Assembly: GCA_003988855.1 (NCBI GenBank)
Contig: QYAI01000053.1
Location: 93,469-157,468 of the forward strand
Origin: Arachnopeziza araneosa
Taxonomy: Eukaryota > Ascomycota > Leotiomycetes > Helotiales > Arachnopezizaceae
Direction of reading: 5' to 3'
Length of the DNA: 64,000 nucleotides
The notes under the pieces: model-generated
Told to the model about the DNA's origin: nothing
The model's input: the letters and a program-made list of their open reading frames with translations, nothing else
Databases searched by the model: none
Part shown: positions 10,501 through 22,629 of the stretch, one piece after another
Position numbering within the stretch: the first letter of the stretch is position 1
Layout of the letters: every line of letters begins with the position of its first letter
Program-made: the position numbers and the translations under genes

Positions 10501-12002
10501 TCAGGTATCCTCCTCCCCATCCCCATCCCCATCTAAAGTCGCGCTCGAGGAGTCAGTAAGATCGACCACACTAGCAACCTTTTTCTTCCTCCTCTCCGGC
10601 CACAAGAAACTATCCGCAGCAAAAACAATCTCATCTTCGGACTCCGTCTTCCTTACCATTAAAATCTTTGCCGCTTGGCTTGCAAAGAAGGGTCTATCCC
10701 TCGGGTCTGCAACACGTCCACAGATAAACATGTGCCAGAGTAAAAGATCTTGAAACGTAGCTAGTAATACATTCAATTCGCCACTAGCTTCTAGAGCTAG
10801 CTTGGTCCTATTCGCAAGCATAGCATTCATTCCTAGTTCCTTAGGGAGTTCACGAAGCATCCAGTAGATATATATGAGGCAAACCCAGCCAAAGGCGCGG
10901 AAGACGACGTGCTGCGGTTCGGCCGGGTTTTCGACGTACCAGAGCTGATGAACTAGACGCTCAAGGACTTCTACACGGTCTGTGAATTGAAGATCCAGCG
11001 GAGACTGGGTATCCGGGTTGTGCTTGCCATTGTGGATATCTTCAAGAATTTGAGAGACATTGCGAAGGCCCCAAAGGACCGTGGCTGCGGCATCTGATAG
11101 AGGTGAATATGTGTAATTATAGAGACGAATAGCAAAAGTCTTTGCATACGATGCAGTAGCCGAACTTGGCCGTCCAAAGTATTTCTCCAGGTTTGTCATA
11201 TCCACGGTATGGGCAAGAAGGGGCTTTGCGTTGAGGGGAATTGCTGCTGATAAGTCGGATCTGACGTTTGTCAGTCATCTGACATCAAGCACTTCACTAC
11301 AACCTACAGAAAAAGATGCCTCCTCGTCTTCTCGCTCAACTTTGAGGATTTCAGCCCGCCGGCTGCTCGTACAAGTTGCATCAAACCGGCAAAATGTGTC
11401 TTTGCCGACTCGGCGCGTCCTTCAAAGCTCTATGTTCAGATCAGCCGACAACCATTTGTCCTTCAATTGCCCGTACCTCCTGCTGAGAAAAGACTGCAAC
11501 AGTATTTATAGTTCCTTCATCATGATCACCCCGCACCAATCTCTCGTTCAACAAACGAATTGCAACGCCACGGTGGTGGAAAAAGGATCTCGGCAGTTCT
11601 GATTCTTGTTTGTACGCGGCATGGGAGGAAACCGAGGACATAAGGGCATGGAAGAAGACCTCATCTTGCACAGCCAATGGATACCATTCGAAACGAGGGC
11701 CGACATTTGTTACAGTAGTTGCAGTGATAACGGTTACATCTGATTTGTCAACCTTGAACTTTAATCCCAAGGCCGTGAAGCAGGTACTCACAGTGATAGA
11801 TGAGAAATCGCAAATGCGAGTCTTCAACCTCAGAGTTGGTGGAAATTGGCACCACGGCTTTGGGCGGAGGCGGTCGAGGGATGCATTGCTCCTCTGCTAG
11901 CTGCTTGGCCTTCTCTCGTGCTGCTGCCTTCTTCTGCCGTCGTTGTACCTGCAGGGCTAGGCCGTCTGGTTGTGACGAAATTTTGCTCGCGTCGGAGCTC
12001 AT
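10501..12002 (-). CDS. Fungal-specific transcription-factor-like protein (Fungal_trans_2 / PF11951 type), no zinc cluster
   Basis: Rebuilt as four exons on the minus strand: 11792-12002, 11477-11739, 11308-11429 and 10501-11260 (451 aa). The introns are 52, 47 and 47 nt, and the phases close exactly. The N-terminus is basic with a coiled-coil-like stretch (QRRQKKAAAREKAKQLAEEQ). The regulator domain follows: FEWYPLAVQDEVFFHALMSS, HHRGVAIRLLNERL, THFAGLMQLVRAAGGL and a long helical C-terminal half. This matches the C-terminal domain of Zn2Cys6 regulators in the PF11951 group, but no CX2CX6C zinc cluster lies in the first exon. That is common in this group, and DNA binding should not be assumed. 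The extreme C-terminus is Lys/Arg then Asp/Glu-rich. The first-intron acceptor is the least certain junction. No target pathway can be inferred from the neighbours. Confidence 0.75.
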
Positions 12003-12574
12003 CGTACCTTGACCAGGCCGGCATAACTATCTTGATGCCGCAAAGAGCATTATCTCCTCTGCCAAAACGCTCGGAATTTAGGAGTGCTTGCAGGGCCTAA
12101 TCCTTGTGCTGAGTATGACAGCCACAGATCCTGACTAGTCGAGTCTAATTGGTAGATAAGAGAAGCTGCAAAGAGATGTATAAGCACCTCTCTCCATGCC
12201 AAGCATTTTGAGAGATGTGTGAAAATATCGAGCAGCTGAGGTATCCGCAGAGCTGCGTACGAACGGAAGAGAAGGAGAACAATGGAAAGGAAAGAATGAG
12301 GTTGCAGTATATCTGAGATATCGACTAGAAGGAGTCGTGTGCTGCATAGTACTGTGCTATATCCACAGTTAGGAACCGTTTTGGTGGGGAAGTTTACGTA
12401 TCTTGTTCTTAAATTTTCGCAGGCTTGCGTATTTTAGGGTACACATACTGGGGCCTCCGCAGGGGCTAGCGAGAGTCATTCCTTTCGAAACCAAGCTGAA
12501 TTTATTTCCATTAGACTCGCATCCTTAAATATTTGATGAGCTCAATGTATCTCGGGAGAAAGTCAAGGACTTAA

Positions 12575-12790
12575 TATAGGTGGAAGTACCACGCTCATGA
12601 TCTTATCAATCAAGGAACAGCTGCTGGTATGGGAGCGGCTTTTAACGATTCACTTGAATTAGCCCGTGAACTTATTGCATTCATAAAAGAACTCTAGGAT
12701 GGTCATGTTGAGATGGAAGAGGAGCTCAAAGGGCCGAGTCTGTCATTCCAACAGCTGGATGTCTGCTTTACAGATATCATAAACAAATAG
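12575..12790 (+). pseudogene. Short coding-like remnant with an in-frame TAG
   Basis: One frame reads through 12575-12790 with only one stop (TAG at 12698-12700) and protein-like content: WKYHAHDLINQGTAAGMG before it and EMEEELKGPSLSFQQLDVCF after it. There is no ATG at its left edge and no recognised family. It may be a fragment of a larger lost gene. Confidence is low because the piece is short. Confidence 0.25.
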
Positions 12791-12930
12791 AACCAAAATA
12801 GAACTCCGTCCTTCATCATCCCTAGCAGATTGCCACGCCACCAGTTCTAGAATCTCTAAAGATTAATACAACATATATACAAGTACCCAAGCTCCTGAAT
12901 ATGATTCCAACTCCGTATGCTCGCTATGTT

Positions 12931-13908
12931 TTAAGTCCAGAGACGCCTCTCTTGGTAGATACTTTGAAATAGTAGATCCGTCTTGGATACTGTCCAATGT
13001 GTCATCTTTTCATCTAGATGCACGTTGTCAAGTTCACAATCATCGTCGATGTCGACTTCAACATCTTTCATCGTCGAAGCCCCGTCGTGGCCCAACACCC
13101 TCCATTTTGGCACTGTCCAGCCGGTTTCCATCTCTATGATGGCAGCGGCTCGAGAGACTCTGGCTGTGAGACTCTCGCCAGATATCGAGAAATCCTTCAG
13201 GCTGTCTTCCAAATCCCGGGATCCCGTCAAGTCTCCCAAGGAGCACTCGAGTTCCCGGTTATCTATGTCAGACATGACCTGATTCTCCTGGCCATCCAGC
13301 AAGAAAATAACCTCCTGAAGATTAGGAAACCTTTCCCTCACATAGCCCCAGAATTCACGGAGACAGAGATCTGCCACGGTATCCTCGCCTCTTGTCCTTC
13401 TACCTCTCAGCCGCTTTCCGAGCTTTCCGAGCTCAAAAAACAATCCCTCGTGAACCGCCAGCTTGCGTACCTTTTCTAGCTCTCTCCGATCCACGATGAT
13501 GACAAGGTTGACGAAGTGCTTGAAACTCGTAATGGCACTATCCAGACCCGTGCGTGGACCAAAGTACATGACGTCTCGCCCATCCTTTCTGAACCAGATC
13601 TTGTTGGGGAGATTCGGACCAGAGAGATGGAATTTCAGGTCATAATGTTCAAGGGCCAACGCTCTTGCTTCTCGGCAGACATGGAGCAAAGCCGGGATCG
13701 GAGCGGGGGAGGTACATCCCCATTGATGCCTCTTTGCAAGCGGCAAGCCTCCAGAATATGTTCTTGATTGGTAGTTCACAGGTACCAGTCTTGGGGTTGA
13801 AAGGGAGAGGGTGCAGATTGCCAGGCGAATCTCAGTGGGCAACTGAGAGAAGAGATGGAAAGACACTGCCGAAGGCGAAGGTTGCTGAGTGGTTGGCTGA
13901 AAAGACAT
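12931..13908 (-). CDS. 2EXR-domain protein, 325 aa
   Basis: Single-exon minus-strand gene starting MSFQPTTQQPSPSAVSFHLF. Residues 17-35 (FHLFSQLPTEIRLAICTLSL) and 75-95 (ALLHVCREARALALEHY) are the two EXR motifs that define the fungal 2EXR domain (PF20150), an F-box-like N-terminal module found in large expanded families of filamentous ascomycetes. The function is unknown. The middle part contains IWFRKDGRDVMYFGPR and FKHFVNLVIIVDRRE, typical of these proteins. Residues 200-240 are acidic and near the C-terminus there is a short Asp/Glu tract. The length and uninterrupted frame suggest an intact gene. Neighbouring genes are unrelated. Confidence 0.85.
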   Translation of the reverse strand: MSFQPTTQQPSPSAVSFHLFSQLPTEIRLAICTLSLSTPRLVPVNYQSRTYSGGLPLAKRHQWGCTSPAPIPALLHVCREARALALEHYDLKFHLSGPNLPNKIWFRKDGRDVMYFGPRTGLDSAITSFKHFVNLVIIVDRRELEKVRKLAVHEGLFFELGKLGKRLRGRRTRGEDTVADLCLREFWGYVRERFPNLQEVIFLLDGQENQVMSDIDNRELECSLGDLTGSRDLEDSLKDFSISGESLTARVSRAAAIIEMETGWTVPKWRVLGHDGASTMKDVEVDIDDDCELDNVHLDEKMTHWTVSKTDLLFQSIYQERRLWT

Positions 13909-13962
13909 TGTTGAGAGTATTGTGGTAATGGGATTAGGGAGCGGCGAAATCTAATTCGGGTG

Positions 13963-14471
13963 TCAGATCCGCAGCAAGGTTTGCGTGACAGTGGCCTGAT
14001 GTCCTAAAATTATCGAATCGACGCTGTACAACGCTCCGTCTGTTAAAAAGTGACTTGCATCTGCGGTGGAAGCAAACAACGGATACCAAACGCTTGGATC
14101 AACGTTCCGTGCTTTCGTGAAACGTGCAGGAACCCGGGAATCTGGTTCCAGTTCACGGGAGTCAGTGAGGGTTATAAGGGAGCTCGGATGAGGGCCGATA
14201 TCCGTCACATTCTGGGGCGTTGAAACATTACAGATTGAGGCTCCACGGAGCAAGGAAACTATATTGGCGTCCACTTGTATGGCGAGAGTTTTGCTGGAAT
14301 GCAAAGTGCAAAGTTGGGAAGTATCGCGGTTGTTCCGTCGTTCATGGGTCGACTTTCATTGAGGGGGTCGTAATGTGGTGAAGATTTACGGCCGTAGAAG
14401 CGCCAGCGGGCTTGGTGAGCACGGGGTTTGGCGGACGAGGCGGGGTGGAAAACGGCGACTCTCCAGCCCAC
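13963..14471 (-). pseudogene. Relic of a Fungal_trans_2-like gene
   Basis: Two overlapping minus-strand frames (13963-14304 and 14259-14471) carry coding-like sequence. The first contains VDPSVWYPLFASTADASHFL followed by DGALYSVDSIIL. This follows the pattern W-(Y)-P-L-x-D-x-x-x-F-H-x(5)-A-x(3)-D seen at the start of PF11951 regulators, including the intact one at 10501-12002. Nothing downstream extends it: the frame stops at 13963. I infer a truncated relic of the same broad family. The resemblance rests on one motif, so confidence is low. Confidence 0.3.
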
Positions 14472-17400
14472 CTAACCTTAAATAACCCAGCGGAAAGAAA
14501 GACATTTCATTCCAGGCACCGGTGAGAGCGTAAGTGGTCAAGATACGAGGAGTGTCCACGTTCCGACGACGGCAACTAAAGCCATCCACTGTGCTGGGAC
14601 AGGTGGCGCTGAGGAGCGTCCCCTCACCCCTTACGGTGTTGACATTCCGCAATCATCATCATCCTTCTGGAAGAATCGGAGAGCGATATTTCTCTATGGA
14701 ATGCAGGAGGGCTCCTCTCCTGCAAGAATTCCATGATCAATATCCGCTCATGTCTCAACGCGGGACGACCTTGAATCTTGAGGAGCACGGTAGATGATCA
14801 ACCCGCCGAATTGATGTGCGGATGCTGCATGCAGCTTACTCGGGAGCTCCCGAGCTTGAGAGAAGAATGGAAGCACCGAGCTTTCTGAAGAGCAAGAGCG
14901 CACGTGATGACCCTGAAGTGAAGATATCTCTGGGCCGGAAACCCTTTCAAGAAAGTCCTCCGCATGGCTTCGGTGTGGCTGGACGGCTTTAATTTCATGA
15001 TTGGCTTGTGGCTCATTCCACGAGGAAGCCGCTTTGGATTTTCGCTTTACGGTAGTCGAGAGAGGAGGGAATATTGAAAAAACAAAGCTGGGCTTGACCC
15101 AAAAGGGCACCCTTTTGCTGGGCGCCGAAGTGTGCTGAGCTGAGCTGAGATTTTCAAACCTTGCCGGACACCTGGTACCTCCCGTACTTCGCTCGACGTC
15201 TTTCCCATATAGGAAAATACAAAGCCTCCACTACAACATTGCAAAACATGTCATCTTCCCGTCCCATCACGGCCGAATGCTCAGGAGGCGCAATTCCATG
15301 ATGATAGTCAGGAAACCATCAATTCTCCGATTTGTTATGGGATCGAGGTTTTTCAATTTTGCACCAGCCAAGCCCAAGGAAATTGAGAAGCAACCCGCGG
15401 AGTGATTACTATCACTTGGCTGGATGGGCCTTGACAAAGGGTCTAGACTCCACAGTTCATAAATCTGACAAGACAGTGGACAAGCACAACTCCGAATCCA
15501 CAACCACATACAGAATCTTTTCCGAAGGGTCGGTCCGGAGATAATAGTCTGCCGTTCAATAAAGGGCCTGGTGGAAGCACTTCGAGGTTTTAAGGAGGTC
15601 GGAGTAAAGTAGCTCCGTGAATTTGAAGCTCATTCGATGTTCCTTTCTCCGTACTTCCACTATATCCCCAGGAGAAATATTTGCTCATGGACCAGTATCG
15701 CGATCATTATCGACGCTTGCAGGGAAAACTGCAGATTGCTTGTATCCGTGAATCATAGGACGAACATGAAACCCGGGACCGATCGTCCTTGAAATCCGCG
15801 ACAATTCCCAAGTTCAAGCAACCAAAAACACGGAGATACATACCAACAGCCAAGAAGACCGAAACAAAAGAAACAAACGTAATAATCAGCGCAAAAAGTC
15901 GTAGAACCTTATCTCATGCATTTCAAGTGCAGCCGTACGCTGAGAACCAGAAGAAACACACACTATGATCTTCGGCTTGCAAAATTTTACTGCTTTGGAT
16001 CAACCATGCTTCCTGCCTCTACACAACCCGACCGCTCGTTGAGTGACATGTTAGATATTAGTCTCAAAGTTAAGAGAGCTGGGGGAAGGAGCGACTCGAC
16101 TACACAGAGGAAAGAGGAGCCAGACATATGGCGCTCCTTCCCTCTGGTCAGGGTTAATATTTGCTGAACTGCGCAAGAAGCATTCAGATTAGCATGTCGA
16201 CCATGCCTTCTCCTTCCGCACATCTCAACCAATCACTGTGTAATGTATCAATGTAGAATTTGCGGTTAAGATAACAGAAAGGAAGTTGTCATCAATCACA
16301 AAAGGAGTATTAATGTACAGGGCGCTCCTTTTCCATTGATCAGACTCTAAATCTCCATACAGCAAGAAAGCCAAGACAACAAGAACGAGACGGAAAAAGC
16401 AAAAGAAGAAGAAAAGAAAGGAAGAAGGAAGAAGTGTATTAGGTATCACAAGGAATAATGCTCATGCGCCTGCGAGGCTGGATTACTCCATTCAGACCAA
16501 ATCCGTAAGAGTACGCACGATCAGAAGTCCTGAACCTATCAATGAGGCGCTGGAGGGATGAACGAGAAAAATTCCGCTAGAAGTTCACAAGAGAAAAGAA
16601 GGGGTGTGGAAGTCGCGTCTTGAGAAGTCACGGATCCGCGGGTGCAAGGTCGAATTTGGAAATGATACTCCGAAGCAGAATAAGAGAAGACGTCAAGGAT
16701 GACCCGGTTCATGTTCGCAAGAATACTTCACTGTAGACACGGCACCAAGACGTCAAAAATCTAGAAGAAAAATGTTCCTGAGGATTCGGAAAGATTTCTA
16801 GAATGGAGGCAAGAAGAGCGGTTATCGAAAGAATTGGCAGGTCCGAGAGATCGAGTGAATGATACATCAGCCGTCCGCCCAAGCTACGATTTTGCGCTCT
16901 GGGCAGGATGGCAGAGAGGCCATGATATTTGTTTGAGGATTCAGAATATGCTTTGGGTTTTCAGATGATCGTATCATCAAATGAGTTTTCGTATGGAGTA
17001 TTTTAGCAGCATAAGCATGCATGTTGCTCGGCCCTGAGCAAGCACGGTTCCTCCTTGAGGCTCAAACCTTGCAAATAGGAGTCCACGAATTCAATAGATC
17101 CTATGGTCGCCAACTCGGATTCATTGGACTCCGATCTTTCCCAGGTACACGAATAAGGTGCCTAGGTACTTGGGATATCCTGGCTGTAGGAGGTAGCCTA
17201 GAAATCTTTCCTCAATTTCCTTAATCATCGATCGCGTCTATAGTAAATGAACTGAACCTCAACTTGCTCTAGAGCTCTGAGCAATTTCTTGACAAGGCAA
17301 ACATTGCTTGTATTGGCGTGGGTGTTGAAACGATACCTCGTCCTTAGTACGATCATCCTCGTGGTAGGAGAAAATTTCAGCTGAAAATCATTCGATCTCG

Positions 17401-20399
17401 CGGACGTTGAAGTCTGGGGATCCTTGCGTTCCGAGCTCTCCCTATTTCCGAGTAACGCTCCAAAGGTAATTTCTAGCTTACAGCCATGTTTCGTCAAGAA
17501 CATTCTTTGGTTTCAGAATGCTCGATGTTAGCTTACCATATTTCTTAGATACTAAAGTTTGGTAAAGTATCGGCTGGTCTCAACATATTTCGTCCAAGGT
17601 CGGTGAGGCTCCAAGAATAGCAATTTGTTCCAGTGACAGGCTTCAGCCTTCTTCTGTTGCTACGTACCTGCATACACACAGACACCCCATTTCCGGGCTC
17701 AACCTAGCTGCCGGTTCCCGAAACAATGACCTCGCGCCTCTGTTATGATTTTTTGTACGCGATGATTGGTTCGTTCGAAAGGTTTTCGTCGCGTTCCACG
17801 TTTTGTCAACCTGCCAGGACAAACAAAGAGTCGGCATCTAGATTCGGGATGGACCGCGTCTGTGACCTGCATCGTAGAGTTGTTTGCGCTGCGCAACGTG
17901 CCCAACATCGGGACTTATTGTAGGAAGGAAATGCAGGAACAAGATGAACTCCCGGAACTACTGGGTAAGCAAGTGCAGTGAGTGAGATTTTCCTTTGGGG
18001 AACTACTGCAGCAGGGTGGCCGAATTCGAATGAGAATCCTCCGATTCAAGGCTGAAAACAGCCCACCGTTTGGTCATACTAAGCCAACAGATGTGAATGT
18101 GAAAAGAGTAAGAGGCTTCCGACTGGTTCGGATTCTTGAGAGTCATCAATACTGTATTTTCCTCCTTGCTGGAGAACATATTGAACTTGAAGATACTCTA
18201 ACCAAATTATTGAGAGCCAATCACCGCCGGGGAATTGAAATGAGCCCTGGTGAGAATGATGACGTTTGCGTCCGATCCTACAAGACTTTTTCCCTGTTGC
18301 AGCTCTCCAAACAAGAACTGCTGAAATGAAGGTTGGATGAGGAACCCACATCCCGCTGACCTTTCGCCTCCAAAACCGCATTCGGACGCACTTGATGTAC
18401 CCACACCGTGATATTCGTGCCTAGTTGGTGAGTGGGAGCGGGAGTTTGAGCACGACCTCTGCTCATGGAAGTTTCAAAGATGCTCCGGTCATATCATCTA
18501 AACAAGTCCATTGCGCAAGTGGATTTGTTTTTGAATCGAGATAGCCCAAGATCTTCCCCAGATGGCATGTCTAGACGAATCAGGATGGCTAGAAAGTGCC
18601 GTTTTGGCGTATCTCTTGAAGCGTGAAATTCCCCTAGCGCCACTGTTTCGAGACTGTTGGCGGCGGACTGAAATAAATGAATCAGAAGCAGAAGTTGACC
18701 TATCGACGGCCTCTGTGTGAGACTTATGACATACCGCAGGGCCATCAGGATGGCGCAAGGATAGACAGGCTTAGATCTCGCGGGTTGCCCACTTGCCTCA
18801 AGCTCTTGATCCTTTCCGCACAGACTAGCATTCGAAAAGGTTGACGCCAGCAGCTGGAGCTGGTGGAGACGTTCGAACATGGGATCCCAAGCTGACCAGG
18901 CTGGAGAGGGAACGCAGGTTCGCATCAGAAGCAATACCAAGGCTCCGAAGGGGTGGGAATGCTCCGTATGGATAGCCACATCAAAACAAAGGCGAACAGG
19001 CCCCTCCCCATAACAGAATCCAGCTCTCTGGAAGCATTTGACCGTCTTGAACTGCTCATCATCTTCTTGAGACTCTCACTTCCTTCACTTCACGATCTTG
19101 TCAGCCGCTGTCAGCAGAAGTATACTCGCAATATCCTCCGCAATATTCCAGAACGAATCGCCTTCCAATCCCGACTTTGACAGTTATTGCGCCTCGAGGC
19201 CAATCAGCGCTGCGCATTCTCCGGCACAGCGACCTCGTATTACCAACACGGCTACAAACTTTTTGCGAACTGGCTAAAGGGACCCTACTCTTACCTGGCT
19301 TAACCCTCACACCTCGTTGCATACTGCGGTTGCAATTGGCCTCTTGCAGGGCGTTGGATAATCTTACCAGCTGCAAATGTTATTGTGCAGGCCAAGGAGT
19401 CAAGGACCACAAGTCTGATCCTCGGCTGGAAGTTGGCCTGCTGGGATCAGCAAGGTGGAGAAGCCGGCCGTAGAGCACACGCGACGCGTTGAGGCTCGAC
19501 CTCTGCGAGGAAAAATAATAATAATAAGACGACGGGCTTCTTATTATTCACCATATACTCCGAATCCTTTCGCCCACTTTTCTCCGCCTGTTTATTTGCA
19601 CTATCCGCTGCGTAGGTTTCTCTTCGGGCCTCGGAAACCTGATTGATTAAATCGAATCTGCTTGTTGCTTTTAAAGTTCCAACCATACCTGGTGGGGGTT
19701 TGATATAAACAAACCGGCAGCCCTCTTGACGACCTGCTGAGCAACGACCCCGCCGACTGGAAAACCGCATCTTCGGGTCCCACTGGTTTTTGGGGCAATC
19801 AATCCATTTCATATCAATCCAGAGAGGGCTGTGACCTTTTGGGAGACCTTTCCAGGACCCGTTTCACGCAAACACCGCGCACTCCTGCTCTCTGCTCTCT
19901 GCACCTGGCCGGGCCACCCATGATTTAGCTCAAGCGATCGCGTCTCATCTCTATTCCAAGCTGCAACGAACCCGATTCTGCTGCTGGCGAGCCGTGGTCG
20001 TCCACAGCAAGACAACGACCTAGAAAGCGGATAGAACTTGGTACGAGCTTGGAGGTCGGTGTGACGGTCTGTCAGAGACACAACAGACACACACTACAAT
20101 CCGACTTGGACTAACCCGTGAATGTTTGAGAATTTCAGCGAGGAAGAGAATCGGCTTTCGATATTGACGCCGGGTCTTTGAAAGATCGCCAATCGGATAC
20201 AGCCAAACGCTTTGGTGTCGTCGGTCGAAGCCGGATATTGTTTGCTTCTCGTCACTCGTTTGAACAATTAAAGGCGCCACCCCACAAGCTATTTTGCGCC
20301 AGAACTTTATACACTCCAACCTATTCACGAATCTATCGTACACGAAAGCCTCATTAGATCGACAACAAAGATTACTCGACCTCCGTTTACAAAGAAGTG
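14472..20399. other. Gene-poor region with no supported gene
   Basis: About 6 kb with only short frames in all six directions. The longest, 18494-18979 on the minus strand (about 160 codons), has no ATG at its left end, no recognised motif and an amino-acid mix typical of chance frames. A perfect 10-bp stem with a 9-nt loop lies at 19520-19548. The last several hundred bases probably include the promoter and 5' UTR of the membrane-protein gene at 20400. No transposase, integrase or terminal repeat was found by eye. Confidence 0.45.
19520..19548. repeat. Perfect inverted repeat (10-bp stem, 9-nt loop)
   Basis: AATAATAAGA at 19520-19529 is the reverse complement of TCTTATTATT at 19539-19548. 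The stem is AT-only apart from one G-C pair. It could form a hairpin, but there is no gene end nearby to call it a terminator. Confidence 0.6.
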
Positions 20400-21848
20400 A
20401 TGGAAGGCCGTCGTGTTGTGCCGCTGGCACTGGGAGCATTGGCCGTGTCGAGTGAGCTGGCCATGTTGACATTCGACATTCTTTTCTCGATCACATTATC
20501 TCGTACATCTTCGCCGATAAAAGCCAATATTGTGGCCATAGTCTCGTCGGTGCTGAGTGGCATAACATCAGCGCTCTTAGTATGGCTATTTTGTCGGCAA
20601 TTGCGTTATCGTAACACGCATATCCAAGATTCCGGAAATGGCAGACATCATACATACTTGTTAGCTGGATTTAGTGGCGTTTTCGGGATTCTTTCTTCTG
20701 TGGCTTCTGCTTTGCTGCTTGGTATCATGAGAACGCGAATTGCAGAACTCCCAAAGCGAACGATCTATTCGCCAACCGAAAACTTGGTCACCGGTGGCTT
20801 CATTGTCTGGGCAATTGCTTTACTATTGCAGGCCATTTTCATCATATGCATGGTTATCATTCAACGGAGAGACTTCCAACAGCAAATTCGGCCATATGTT
20901 CCTCAGTCAGAACCCGAGGTCTTTCCAGCAATGGAAGAAGCACCTCGGCCACAAACCTGGGATGTCCCAGAGCAGCTTGGCCATCGCGGATCGGTTTCGA
21001 TGGACTCTCGATCACCACCTTCATCTAGTGGTCGATCGCGTGCAGCTTCTGATACCATGTCTTCATTGCGTTCTTCATTTTCTCAAGTTGTTCGTCCAAT
21101 AAGCTCTCGGACGAGACTTATACACAACCAGAAACAGCCTTATAGTCCCTCGATGGACTCTGGGTATCGTGAAAGAAGTAGATCTGTTGAGGATGGCTTT
21201 GATTCATGGGATACCTCAGCTGTTGATCCGCAATCTCGGCAAGCTGTAGAGTCAGCATCACCAACACCCCCACGATTCCTTGAAACCATTCCTGCAAGTC
21301 CTACCACAAGCAGAAGCCCCAGTCCAGGCTTCCCACTCGATCTACAGCCTCCAGCGTCCAGAAAGCGGAGCCGGAGTTACAGTCCTGCTAATAGCTATCG
21401 AGCCCCAAGCCGAGGTGTGCGAAACATAAGTCCAACAGAGAGCACTAGCGAAGCACACATCCACCCTCTATTTAGAACTGACTCACCAACTCCACCACCC
21501 GCAGCTACCCCTGGCACGATGGTCACGGCGGCTCCAGGAGCAGGCCAGGTGATTTCAGATCGAGCCAGCATTCGCTCATTACGACGTATGAGAAGTGATA
21601 GTCTTCCCTCGAGCCCTTTGGCGCATAGCGACAGCTTGGAGAGTATTCAAAGAGCACTAGAAAAAGAGGAATGGGAACGGCTACAAGAAGCTGGAAAGCA
21701 GGTCGAAGGAGAGAGGAAGCTGACGCCGCCGATCCCTGATTTCATAATGAACGGAGGACACAGAAATAGTGTGCAAGCATTCCACTCAAGGAGGAAAACG
21801 CAACCTGTAGCTGGAAACTTGGATTTACGAGAAACGGATGAATCTTGA
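20400..21848 (+). CDS. Four-TM membrane protein with a long disordered C-terminal tail, 482 aa
   Basis: Single-exon gene; the ATG at 20400 gives MEGRRVVPLALGALAVSSEL. Four hydrophobic segments are visible at about residues 7-32, 43-65, 82-108 and 130-155. They are followed by a long Ser/Pro/Arg-rich cytosolic tail (about 170-480) with many SP and RSxS motifs, likely phosphorylation sites, and a short helix near residue 420 (IQRALEKEEWERLQEAGKQV). No named family is recognised. The topology (small tetraspan bundle plus disordered tail) is common among uncharacterised fungal plasma-membrane or endomembrane proteins. Transport or enzymatic function is not supported by any visible motif. Confidence 0.75.
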   Translation: MEGRRVVPLALGALAVSSELAMLTFDILFSITLSRTSSPIKANIVAIVSSVLSGITSALLVWLFCRQLRYRNTHIQDSGNGRHHTYLLAGFSGVFGILSSVASALLLGIMRTRIAELPKRTIYSPTENLVTGGFIVWAIALLLQAIFIICMVIIQRRDFQQQIRPYVPQSEPEVFPAMEEAPRPQTWDVPEQLGHRGSVSMDSRSPPSSSGRSRAASDTMSSLRSSFSQVVRPISSRTRLIHNQKQPYSPSMDSGYRERSRSVEDGFDSWDTSAVDPQSRQAVESASPTPPRFLETIPASPTTSRSPSPGFPLDLQPPASRKRSRSYSPANSYRAPSRGVRNISPTESTSEAHIHPLFRTDSPTPPPAATPGTMVTAAPGAGQVISDRASIRSLRRMRSDSLPSSPLAHSDSLESIQRALEKEEWERLQEAGKQVEGERKLTPPIPDFIMNGGHRNSVQAFHSRRKTQPVAGNLDLRETDES

Positions 21849-22629
21849 TGAGAGATGAGGCTCAACGCCAAATGATTTTCTTAATGTTTATGTACGATGG
21901 ATATGATTGATGTTAGCGAAGGCGTTTGTTATAAGAGATATACCTTAGTGCTTAAATGAAATAACAATCTCAATATTACCTCGAGTTGAAGATGTGCATG
22001 TGAAAGTAAACGAGATGACGGAAAGGCAGCACCATCCGAGTTGTTTGATACTATCGTTCTGCGCAGAAAACATGATTCATTTTGGAAGTTGCAAGAGGTG
22101 ATCAACATCTGACTAGGAATAACTAGGTAGAGTCTTCTCTTCTGATTCCCGTGGGCGGCGTTCAAACTTGCATGGAAGCCTGCCGGAGTACCTCACTCGG
22201 TGAACTTGAACACATGCCGGCCCGTGCCTAGAAGACAAGGCTATGCAAGGCTACAGAATCTCTTGCTATATCTCATCGCTATTGGTGTCATCGTCGGACT
22301 TCAAGCACTATTGACCATAAACATCATTGTTGGTCGACAATCTAAGCAACGACAAGTAAGCTTAAAGACAAAGATTCGTAACAGTGACAAGTGATTCACT
22401 CACCGAGCAGACTCCAACCAGGCTCCAGAGACCTCGTCAGTTTTGTGGCGTTCGGCTAAGTTTAGCACCTCGCGCTAATTGACCTGGGTCCATCCTCCTC
22501 TCTACAGAATCATAACTGCGACCTGGTTCTCTCAACTTCCTCCATAGACCGCGCGATCAACATCGCGCAACTACCGTCGACTCCCATCTCTCAACTGTTA
22601 TTGCTGCTTGCCAGCTATCCCTTTTCAAG
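21849..22629. other. Intergenic region upstream of RAD23
   Basis: It holds the 3' end of the membrane-protein gene and the RAD23 promoter and 5' UTR. A short frame at 22200-22394 contains a hydrophobic stretch (LLLYLIAIGVIVGLQALLTI), but it lacks an ATG at its start and is not called a gene. Confidence 0.4.

Noticed and set aside
18494..18979. Minus-strand frame of about 160 codons in the gene-poor region
   Set aside because: No ATG at its left end, no motif, composition like a chance frame, and overlapping frames of similar quality exist.
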